From: Paracoccaceae bacterium
GTDB taxonomy: Bacteria; Pseudomonadota; Alphaproteobacteria; Rhodobacterales; Rhodobacteraceae
Length of the DNA stretch: 6,484 nucleotides
Direction: 5' to 3'
NCBI GenBank assembly: GCA_026982275.1
Contig: JALSHK010000025.1
Location: 1 to 6,484 of the forward strand
Under the pieces are notes generated by a model that did no database searches, had not been told where the DNA came from, and saw only the letters and a program-made list of their open reading frames with translations. Every line of letters starts with the position of its first letter. The first letter of the stretch is position 1. Positions 1-4,997 of the stretch are shown piece after piece. A program made the position numbers and the translations under genes.

Positions 1-619
1 GCGGAGTCCCGCACAGAATTTCCGCCTCGCCAAGGTTTACATAGATCGTCACCCCGCCGCCGCTCAGGGCTTTGCGCAGCCGCTCGGCCTTGCCGGGGGA
101 GGCTGGCACGATATTCATCTGGCAGGCGGAAAACTCTATGCGCGAGGCAAGGCTTTGCATCAACGCGGCCGGCAGATTGCCATCCACCACCACGCGGTAG
201 GGCCATGGCTCGCCCGGGCTGCCAAGCCGCCCATCCAGAAGCGGTTCAAAAACCCGCTCGCCCGCCCGCTCCAGTGAAGCGCAATCGGCAATCGCGCCAA
301 ACACATCCCCGTCAGGGTTCTCAATTGCCAGATAGCTATCGGTGGGGTCGTCAGAGCGAAAGACAAAGCGGCAATCCACCCCTTCGCTTTCCAGCGCTTC
401 GATCAGCGTATCGCCCTCCGGCCCGTTGCCAATGGCGCTCAGCAGCGCGGCAGGCTGCCCTTGGCGCACCAGAGCCACCGCCACATTCAGCGCTACCCCG
501 CCAAGCTGGCGGCGAATATTGCCGGCGATATCCCCGCCTTTTTGCATGGGGGCGCTGGCGCTGGCGATTATATCCCACAGCGCCGAGCCAATACAAAGTA
601 CGGGCGGACGGGCTGTCAT
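1..619 (-). CDS. PfkB-family carbohydrate/nucleoside kinase, C-terminus cut off by the window edge (possibly pseudouridine kinase)
   Basis: The reading frame is open from ATG at 619 to the left edge, giving the first 206 residues. It is a PfkB (ribokinase-like) small-molecule kinase, which transfers the ATP gamma-phosphate to a sugar or nucleoside in the cytoplasm. Seen in the sequence: an N-terminal beta strand leading into GSALWDII (residues 11-18), the family glycine/asparagine segment QLGGVALNVAVALVRQG (38-54) that lines the substrate pocket, then SAIGNGPEGD (61-70), and a VNLGEAEILCG segment (194-204) like the strand before the ATP site. The C-terminal anion-hole/catalytic signature (GAGD type) lies beyond the window. 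The start overlaps the acyltransferase stop in an ATGA junction, so translation is probably coupled. No strong Shine-Dalgarno is seen. The ALWDII opening and overall wording remind me of alphaproteobacterial kinases encoded next to pseudouridine-5'-phosphate glycosidase, but that neighbour is not visible. The family is confident; the substrate is inference. Confidence 0.85.
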   Translation of the reverse strand, partial: MTARPPVLCIGSALWDIIASASAPMQKGGDIAGNIRRQLGGVALNVAVALVRQGQPAALLSAIGNGPEGDTLIEALESEGVDCRFVFRSDDPTDSYLAIENPDGDVFGAIADCASLERAGERVFEPLLDGRLGSPGEPWPYRVVVDGNLPAALMQSLASRIEFSACQMNIVPASPGKAERLRKALSGGGVTIYVNLGEAEILCGTP

Positions 620-1449
620 TTGCCGCCAAGGTTCAACGTATGCTTTCGCAGATGTGCCGCCAGCTCCTTGGGGGGCAGCTCAAGGGCTTCCATTTCCTCA
701 AAAGGGATCGGGTCCCCGACAACCGGCCGCATATCGGTATTGAGCGAGCGCACCACTTCGTGCATCAGTAGCGCCTGGCGAAGGGTGGGAGAAAGCTTCG
801 CGGCCATCAAATAGATCCGGCTGTTTTGTCCGTGAAAAAACATCGGAATTACAGCCGCCTTGCCGCGGGTGACCAGACGGGCGAGGAAATTTGTCCACTC
901 TCCATCTACAGCATCGCTAAACAGGGTTTCGCTATGGGCTACGCGCCCGGCCGGAAACAGAATCAGACAGCCGCCTGATTTTACATGCTCGAGCGCATCC
1001 TTGCGGGCCTGCACGTTTTTCTTTATCGCATCGTCTTCATGGTCAAAGGCTACGGGAAGCATCCGGTCATTGATATCGGGGACCTTGGCCAGAAAGGCGC
1101 GGGTCATGATCTTGAAATCGGGACGAACGCGACTCATGATTGTGCATAACACCATTCCGTCCACCAATCCGTGCGGGTGGTTGGCCACCACAATCAAAGG
1201 CCCTGTTTTGGGTATGCGTTCAAGCGCGGATTTATCGATTTCGGTATTGATTCCCATGCGGGTCATGGCTTGCTGCCAGAAGTCTCCGGGCAGGGGCGGC
1301 TCTTGCTGGTGTTTTTTGGCCAGTTTCAGAATCTTGATTCGGCCGGTAAGGTTTTCAACCCACCGGATAACAAAATGTCTTTTAGGCGAAGGAAATGAGT
1401 TGGAATAGCTCAAATCCTTGGCTTCAATACGGGTAAACCCATCGTTCAT
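616..1449 (-). CDS. Lysophospholipid / glycerol-phosphate acyltransferase family protein
   Basis: A 277-residue protein of the LPLAT superfamily, the hemolysin-like/OlsB-related branch, expected to move an acyl chain onto a lipid precursor at the inner face of the cytoplasmic membrane. Seen: the catalytic block NHPHGLVDG (residues 90-98), in which His91 and Asp97 form an HX5D motif typical of this branch rather than the HX4D of classical PlsC; FPAGRVA (165-171), corresponding to the glycerol-phosphate-binding FPxG block; and VIPMFFHGQNSR (200-211), matching the last conserved block. There is no signal peptide or clear transmembrane helix, suggesting peripheral membrane association. A GTG at 1509 would add 20 residues, but ATG at 1449 gives the start expected from relatives as I remember them; neither has a strong Shine-Dalgarno. 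It overlaps the kinase downstream by 4 bp and is divergent from rpsB. The exact acceptor (lysophosphatidate, lyso-ornithine lipid or other) cannot be read from sequence. Confidence 0.87.
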   Translation of the reverse strand: MNDGFTRIEAKDLSYSNSFPSPKRHFVIRWVENLTGRIKILKLAKKHQQEPPLPGDFWQQAMTRMGINTEIDKSALERIPKTGPLIVVANHPHGLVDGMVLCTIMSRVRPDFKIMTRAFLAKVPDINDRMLPVAFDHEDDAIKKNVQARKDALEHVKSGGCLILFPAGRVAHSETLFSDAVDGEWTNFLARLVTRGKAAVIPMFFHGQNSRIYLMAAKLSPTLRQALLMHEVVRSLNTDMRPVVGDPIPFEEMEALELPPKELAAHLRKHTLNLGGK

Positions 1450-1511
1450 TTTTAGTCTGCTTAATGCCACGTTCTGGCCTTGGATAGACAAATGCGCAGC
1501 CCTAGTCACCC

Positions 1512-1564
1512 CAAATCGACCAAATAGCCGTGATTTGCGCGATTTTCCACTTAAAGCAAATCGA
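1512..1564. repeat. Short direct and inverted CAAATCGA-like repeats in the divergent promoter region
   Basis: CAAATCGA occurs at 1512-1519 and again at 1557-1564 on the plus strand. Between them, GATTTGC at 1532-1538 is the exact inverse of GCAAATC at 1556-1562 (7-bp arms, 17-nt spacer). The cluster lies upstream of the rpsB -10 box and upstream of the acyltransferase start, so it could be an operator serving either gene. No known regulator motif is recognised, and repeats this short could be coincidence. Confidence 0.35.
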
Positions 1565-1594
1565 GCGAGGGCAGATACAAGTCAACCATTTCGG

Positions 1595-1600
1595 TATAAT
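1595..1600 (+). promoter_or_regulatory. Probable -10 box of the rpsB-tsf promoter
   Basis: A perfect TATAAT lies 159 nt before the rpsB start, in the only long gap upstream of the operon. At 17-nt spacing the -35 position (1572-1577) reads CAGATA, only three matches to TTGACA, so the -35 is weak and the assignment rests mainly on the -10 and the position. Transcription would begin near 1607, giving a leader of about 150 nt. Confidence 0.55.
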
Positions 1601-1606
1601 GCCGGA

Positions 1607-1758
1607 AATCGCTTGCGCACAGGTCGAATTTGCTCTAGAGCGCAGCTATTGAAACCACAGGCAGGGTTTAGGGCGCTCGGGGGAGAAATCCCCGAATGTC
1701 CACCGGTTGGCGAAAGCCTCAACTCCCTGCCGAGGATTAAACCGGAAAGGAAATTCCA
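1607..1758 (+). promoter_or_regulatory. Structured 5' leader of rpsB, candidate autoregulatory region
   Basis: This non-coding stretch between the likely transcription start and the rpsB ATG can fold into several hairpins. Seen: TGCGC 1614-1618 with GCGCA 1640-1644, and the palindrome GCTCTAGAGC at 1632-1641; AAACC 1652-1656 with GGTTT 1665-1669; TCGGGG 1677-1682 with CCCCGA 1690-1695 (the strongest, extended by a G-T pair); and CCGGTT 1703-1708 with AACCGG 1740-1745. The last stem encloses a GGC-GAAA-GCC tetraloop hairpin (1709-1718), which competes with a CCTC 1717-1720/GAGG 1732-1735 pairing. Its 3' arm touches the Shine-Dalgarno region (AAGGAA, 1747-1752), so folding could limit ribosome access. 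S2 is known to repress its own operon through the leader in gammaproteobacteria; a similar role here is inference. Confidence 0.45.
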
Positions 1759-2532
1759 ATGGCTCTACCCGAGTTCACATTGCGCCAGCTGCTTGAGGCC
1801 GGCGTCCACTTTGGCCACCAAACCCACCGCTGGAACCCGCTCATGGGCCCGTATATTTACGGCGCGCGTAACGGCATCCACATCATGGACCTTACCCAAA
1901 CCGTGCCGCTGCTTGATGCGGCGCTGAATGTAGTGCAGCAAACCGTTGCCAAGGGCGGCTCGATCCTGTTTGTCGGCACCAAGCGTCAGGCTTCTAAAGC
2001 TATTGCCGATGCCGCCGAGCGTTCGGCACAGTATTACGTAAACCACCGCTGGCTGGGCGGCATGCTCACCAACTGGAAAACCATTTCCAACTCGATCACC
2101 ACGCTGAAAAAGCTGGATGACGCGCTGGAAAACGGCGGCGAAGGCCTGACCAAGAAAGAGCTTCTGGGCATGACCCGTTTGCAGGCCAAATTGCAGGCCT
2201 CCCTTGGCGGCATCCGCGAAATGGGCGGCACGCCGGACCTGATCTTTGTGGTCGACACCAATAAAGAAAGCCTCGCCATTGCCGAAGCCAAAAAGCTCGG
2301 CATTCCTGTAATTGCGGTGCTGGATACCAACTCAGACCCGCGCGGCATTGATTATCCAATTCCGGGCAATGATGACGCGGCCCGTGCCATCGCTCTTTAT
2401 TGCGACCTGATCGCGCGCTCCGCACTGGATGGCATGGCCGCCCAGCTCGGCGCGGCCGGTGTGGACATTGGCGAGATGGAAGAGACTGTCGGCGAAGAGA
2501 TTCCTGCCGAGGCCGACGCTGAAGCCAAGTAA
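1759..2532 (+). CDS. rpsB: 30S ribosomal protein S2
   Basis: A 257-residue S2 protein, which binds late to the 30S subunit at the head-body junction near S1 and is essential for translation initiation. The N-terminus has the family signature LLEAGVHFGHQTHRWNP (residues 11-27). It is followed by YIYGARNGIHIMDL (32-45), FVGTKRQA (71-78), NHRWLGGMLTNW (95-106) and the second S2 signature around PDLIFVVDTNKES (159-171). The length is normal for the family, with an acidic alanine/glutamate-rich tail from about residue 236 that extends past the E. coli protein. The start follows an AAGGAA Shine-Dalgarno (1747-1752) at suitable spacing. It is first in the usual rpsB-tsf operon, 55 nt before tsf, and probably served by the TATAAT promoter and structured leader upstream. 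Confidence 0.98.
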   Translation: MALPEFTLRQLLEAGVHFGHQTHRWNPLMGPYIYGARNGIHIMDLTQTVPLLDAALNVVQQTVAKGGSILFVGTKRQASKAIADAAERSAQYYVNHRWLGGMLTNWKTISNSITTLKKLDDALENGGEGLTKKELLGMTRLQAKLQASLGGIREMGGTPDLIFVVDTNKESLAIAEAKKLGIPVIAVLDTNSDPRGIDYPIPGNDDAARAIALYCDLIARSALDGMAAQLGAAGVDIGEMEETVGEEIPAEADAEAK

Positions 2533-2538
2533 AACCGT

Positions 2539-2556
2539 GCGGGGCAGGGGCCCCGC
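2539..2556 (+). promoter_or_regulatory. GC-rich hairpin in the rpsB-tsf spacer
   Basis: GCGGGGC (2539-2545) pairs perfectly with GCCCCGC (2550-2556) around an AGGG loop, with possible extension by GT/AC if GC at 2557-2558 bulges out. No U-tract follows directly; only TTTT occurs about 13 nt later, so it does not look like a full intrinsic terminator. It might slow polymerase, protect the upstream mRNA end or set the S2:EF-Ts ratio. The tsf Shine-Dalgarno lies 20 nt downstream and is left free. Confidence 0.5.
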
Positions 2557-2587
2557 GCACCAACCGTATTTTGATAGGAGAGCCAAG

Positions 2588-3463
2588 ATGGCGATCACAG
2601 CAAAACAAGTAAAAGAGCTGCGTGACAGCTCGGGTGTTGGCATGATGGATGCCAAAAAAGCCCTGACCGCAACCGATGGTGACATGGAAGCCGCCGTTGA
2701 CTGGCTGCGCACCAAAGGCCTTGCCAAAGCCGCGAAAAAGTCTGACCGCACCGCCGCCGAGGGCCTTGTGGGCGTAGCTGTCGATGGCAATGTGGCCGTG
2801 GCTGTGGAAGTGAATTCCGAGACGGATTTTGTGGCCAAAAATGCCGAGTTCCAGGAGCTGGTAACCGGCGTGACCAAAACCGCGCTTGGCGTGGCGGATG
2901 TGGAGGCCCTGCAAGAGGCCGATATGGGCGGCAAAACCGTATCTACCGTTGTGGGTGAGAAAATCGCAACCATCGGCGAAAATATGACCGTGCGCCGCAT
3001 GGCCAGGCTGGAAGGCGACGTGATTGCAACTTATGTGCATAACGCTGCAGCGCCGGGCCTCGGCCTGATCGGGGTGATTGTTGCGCTCAAAGGCGGCAAC
3101 GAAGAAATTGCCAAGCAGATATGTATGCATGTTGCAGCCACAAATCCGGCATCCCTGAACGAATCCGATCTGGATCAGGCTCTTGTCGAGCGCGAGAAAA
3201 ACGTGCTGACCGAGCAAGCCCGCGAATCTGGCAAGCCTGAAAATATTATTGAAAATATGATCAAAGGCCGGATGCGGAAATTCTTCGAGGAGGTCACGCT
3301 GGTCAACCAGAAATTCGTGATCAACCCCGATGTGACCGTTGCCCAGGCGGCAAAAGAAGCCGGTGCCGAAGTGACCGGCTTTGTCCGCCTCGCTGTTGGC
3401 GAAGGTATCGAGAAAAAGGTTGAGGATTTTGCAGCGGAAGTTGCAAAAACCATGGGCGGCTAA
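2588..3463 (+). CDS. tsf: Translation elongation factor Ts
   Basis: A 291-residue EF-Ts, the cytoplasmic nucleotide exchange factor that frees GDP from EF-Tu so it can reload GTP. Seen: an N-terminal UBA-like domain (roughly residues 1-50) with KELRDSSGVGMMDAKKAL (9-26), the basic linker KAAKKSDRTAAEGLV, and the core contact motif TDFVAKN at 79-85, whose Asp80-Phe81 match the residues that E. coli EF-Ts uses to displace the magnesium site of EF-Tu. The remaining core ends in GFVRLAVGEGIEKK and a short helix. The frame stays open upstream into rpsB, but ATG at 2588 is chosen because it begins the family N-terminus (MAITAKQVKELR) and has GGAG at 2577-2580, 7 nt before it. It is the second gene of the rpsB operon and is followed directly by an intrinsic terminator. 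Confidence 0.98.
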   Translation: MAITAKQVKELRDSSGVGMMDAKKALTATDGDMEAAVDWLRTKGLAKAAKKSDRTAAEGLVGVAVDGNVAVAVEVNSETDFVAKNAEFQELVTGVTKTALGVADVEALQEADMGGKTVSTVVGEKIATIGENMTVRRMARLEGDVIATYVHNAAAPGLGLIGVIVALKGGNEEIAKQICMHVAATNPASLNESDLDQALVEREKNVLTEQARESGKPENIIENMIKGRMRKFFEEVTLVNQKFVINPDVTVAQAAKEAGAEVTGFVRLAVGEGIEKKVEDFAAEVAKTMGG

Positions 3464-3486
3464 GCCCGAATTCCAGCAGAACCGAG

Positions 3487-3515
3487 GCCCGCGCAGCCAT
3501 GTGCGGGCTTTTTTT
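3487..3515 (+). terminator. Rho-independent terminator of the rpsB-tsf operon
   Basis: GCCCGCGCA (3487-3495) pairs with TGTGCGGGC (3500-3508) in a 9-bp stem with one G-T pair and a GCCA loop, followed at once by seven T residues (3509-3515). It starts 23 nt after the tsf stop codon. It cleanly separates the operon from the downstream methyltransferase, which therefore needs its own promoter. Confidence 0.93.
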
Positions 3516-3619
3516 ATGGTGTAAAGCCCGAAGGGATATAGGCTCAGGGGTTCATGGGATAACCGGCGTGCCAATGCGGCTGCGAGAGGCCGAAGAAAAT
3601 TTGCTTTCGAATGAAAATA

Positions 3620-3673
3620 AAGCATGGGCAGATCCGGCTCGAGGGCCGTTTTTGGGCCGGTATATCCATGCTT
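3620..3673. repeat. Long imperfect inverted repeat in the tsf-methyltransferase gap
   Basis: AAGCATGG (3620-3627) is the exact inverse of CCATGCTT (3666-3673), with an adjacent G-T pair. Nested inside, CCGGC (3634-3638) pairs with GCCGG (3656-3660), leaving a 17-nt loop that contains a TTTTT run. The result is a roughly 54-nt extended hairpin on either strand. The surrounding gap (3516-3724, about 210 nt) holds only poor short frames on both strands, none recognisable. The element is not a standard terminator because no T-run follows the outer stem. It could be a structured leader, a small RNA, a repeat-family member or a protein-binding site. Confidence 0.45.
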
Positions 3674-3699
3674 CCCACCAGTTTGGGCTTGCGTATTTT

Positions 3700-3705
3700 T
3701 ACAAT
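3700..3705 (+). promoter_or_regulatory. Tentative -10 box for the RNA methyltransferase gene
   Basis: TACAAT matches five of six -10 positions and lies 19 nt before the ATG at 3725, in the gap after the tsf terminator where a promoter is expected. No good -35 is seen at 16-18 nt spacing. If real, transcription would start near 3712 and leave a leader of only about 13 nt, consistent with the absence of a clear Shine-Dalgarno. Confidence 0.22.
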
Positions 3706-3724
3706 CGCAGGCAAATCCTGAGCC

Positions 3725-4909
3725 ATGACACCCTCTGCCCGCCTTTCTGCAGCCATAGCGCTGCTTGATCAAATCCTCTCTGGAGACCCGGCCGAGCGCG
3801 CCTTGACCCGCTGGGCGCGTGCTTCGCGATTTGCCGGTTCCAAAGACCGCGCCGCTGTGCGGGATATTGTTTTCGATACGCTTCGGCGCAAGCGTTCTCT
3901 TGCGCATTTGGCCGGAGGCATGACCGGGCGCGGGCTGGTTTTGGCCCGGCAGTTTAGCGAGGGGGGCGCGCTTGACCAGCTTTTCGGTGATTTCCGGTTT
4001 GCCCCCGAAGCGGTGAGCGAGGCGGAGCGCGCCCGGCTTGAAAACCCCGGTATGGCAGCGGATCCGGTGCGGCTGGATTACCCCGATTTTCTGGATAAAG
4101 AGCTGAAGCGGTCCCTTGGCGATGCATTGCCGGAGGTTATGAAGGCCATGCAAAGCCGCGCGCCGGTGGATTTGCGGGTGAATACCCTTAAAACCGGCCT
4201 GGAGGAAGCGCAGAATTATCTTGCGCGCGATCTCATTTTTACCGAAATGGTTGACGGGGTGCGGAATGCACTTCGCATTACCGAAAACCCAAGAAAACTT
4301 AACGGCTCGTTAGCCTATCGCTACGGATTTGTCGAGCTTCAGGATGTGTCAAGCCAGTTGGTAGGGCAGCTATCCGGCGCAAAGCCGGGCATGAAGGTTC
4401 TGGATTATTGCGCTGGCGGGGGCGGAAAAACTCTGGCATTGGCCGCCGAGATGGACGGGCAGGGAGAGATTTTTGCCCATGATGCGAATCCGCTTCGGAT
4501 GAAAGACCTGCCCGAGCGTGCCCGTCGCGCTGGCGCGGATATCCAGATCATTTCCCCTGATCATATCGAGCAAATTACAGATTGCGATCTGGTATTCGTA
4601 GATGCGCCTTGCTCGGGAAGCGGTGCCTGGAGGCGCAATCCGGATAGCAAATGGAGGCTGGGGCAGGCCAGACTTGACGATCTGGTAAAGCTTCAGCGCG
4701 AAATATTGATCAAAGCCGGAGACAGAGTGGCGAGCGGGGGAAAGATAGCCTATGCTACATGCTCATTGTTCAAGTGCGAAAACAGCGACCAGATTGACTG
4801 GTTTCTGGAGCAATATCCGGAGTGGACACGGGAAACCTCACAGAGTTTAAGCCCGATAACCGGAGGTGACGGTTTCTTTATTTCGGTTTTGAAGAAAAAT
4901 GTATTATGA
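3725..4909 (+). CDS. RsmB/NOP-family SAM-dependent RNA (cytosine-5) methyltransferase
   Basis: A 394-residue enzyme expected to transfer methyl from S-adenosylmethionine to carbon 5 of a cytosine in RNA. Seen: a helical N-terminal region (about 1-115) with ALTRWARASRFAGSKDRAAVRD, a linker with PVDLRVNTLKTG (147-158), then the Rossmann methyltransferase. Within that, motif I is LDYCAGGGGKT (226-236), the SAM-ribose acidic loop is AHDANPLRMKDL (251-262), motif IV is DAPCSGSG (293-300, Cys296), and motif VI is YATCS (343-347, Cys346). The Cys pair is the hallmark of the family: the motif VI cysteine attacks C6 and the motif IV cysteine helps release product. Motif I differs from the AAPGGKT of E. 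coli RsmB, and the N-terminal part is shorter than a full NusB-like domain, so it may be a paralogue with a different target rather than the 16S C967 enzyme. ATG at 3725 begins the expected N-terminus, but no clear Shine-Dalgarno precedes it. Confidence 0.93.
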   Translation: MTPSARLSAAIALLDQILSGDPAERALTRWARASRFAGSKDRAAVRDIVFDTLRRKRSLAHLAGGMTGRGLVLARQFSEGGALDQLFGDFRFAPEAVSEAERARLENPGMAADPVRLDYPDFLDKELKRSLGDALPEVMKAMQSRAPVDLRVNTLKTGLEEAQNYLARDLIFTEMVDGVRNALRITENPRKLNGSLAYRYGFVELQDVSSQLVGQLSGAKPGMKVLDYCAGGGGKTLALAAEMDGQGEIFAHDANPLRMKDLPERARRAGADIQIISPDHIEQITDCDLVFVDAPCSGSGAWRRNPDSKWRLGQARLDDLVKLQREILIKAGDRVASGGKIAYATCSLFKCENSDQIDWFLEQYPEWTRETSQSLSPITGGDGFFISVLKKNVL

Positions 4910-4913
4910 ATTT

Positions 4914-4929
4914 AAATATGATAATATTT
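4914..4929 (+). other. Weak AT-only hairpin just after the methyltransferase stop
   Basis: AAATAT (4914-4919) pairs with ATATTT (4924-4929) around GATA, inside the 88-nt AT-rich gap between the methyltransferase and cckA. The stem has no GC pairs and lacks a proper T-tract, so it is unlikely to terminate transcription; read-through into cckA remains possible. GATAAT at 4920-4925 within it also resembles a -10 box, but no -35 accompanies it. Confidence 0.25.
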
Positions 4930-4938
4930 TATACAAAA

Positions 4939-4967
4939 TTAACCAATTTCCTGTGAGATCGGGTTAA
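4939..4967. promoter_or_regulatory. TTAACC / GGTTAA inverted sites upstream of cckA, possible CtrA half-sites
   Basis: TTAACC at 4939-4944 and GGTTAA at 4962-4967 form a 6-bp inverted repeat with a 17-nt spacer, 31 nt upstream of the cckA start. TTAA(C) is the half-site recognised by the alphaproteobacterial response regulator CtrA, the final target of the CckA phosphorelay, though the classical full site is a direct TTAA-N7-TTAA. Because the gap is AT-rich, TTAA tetramers are expected often by chance; the shared CC/GG flanks and symmetry make this pair somewhat more notable. Feedback control of cckA is inference. Confidence 0.3.
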
Positions 4968-4997
4968 TCAAATATTACATATGAAAAGAGTATTGCT

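Noticed and set aside
205..771. Plus-strand open frames opposite the PfkB kinase and acyltransferase
   Set aside because: The minus-strand frames carry conserved family motifs; the plus-strand translations are Arg/Pro/Ala-rich without any domain.
1450..1509. GTG start at 1509 for the acyltransferase, adding 20 residues
   Set aside because: The added residues do not resemble the family N-terminus as I recall it, and no Shine-Dalgarno precedes the GTG; ATG at 1449 is preferred, though not proven.
2429..2587. Upstream extension of the tsf frame into rpsB
   Set aside because: ATG at 2588 has a proper GGAG Shine-Dalgarno and begins the conserved EF-Ts N-terminus; the extension is just the open frame through the rpsB tail.
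3634..3653. CGGC-GCCG followed by TTTTT as a second terminator
   Set aside because: The stem is only four base pairs with a six-base loop and is better explained as part of the larger inverted repeat; a strong terminator already exists at 3487-3515.
3544..3726. Small minus-strand frame (60 codons from ATG at 3726) in the tsf-methyltransferase gap
   Set aside because: An AGAGGG sequence lies before the ATG, but its start overlaps the methyltransferase start, the product matches nothing I know, and part of it is the inverted repeat. Conservation across relatives would be needed to revive it.
2096..4153. Very long minus-strand open frame of 685 codons antisense to rpsB, tsf and the methyltransferase
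   Set aside because: It covers three well-supported plus-strand genes and a terminator, has low-complexity Gly/His/Arg-rich composition typical of antisense frames in GC-biased DNA, and shows no recognisable domain.
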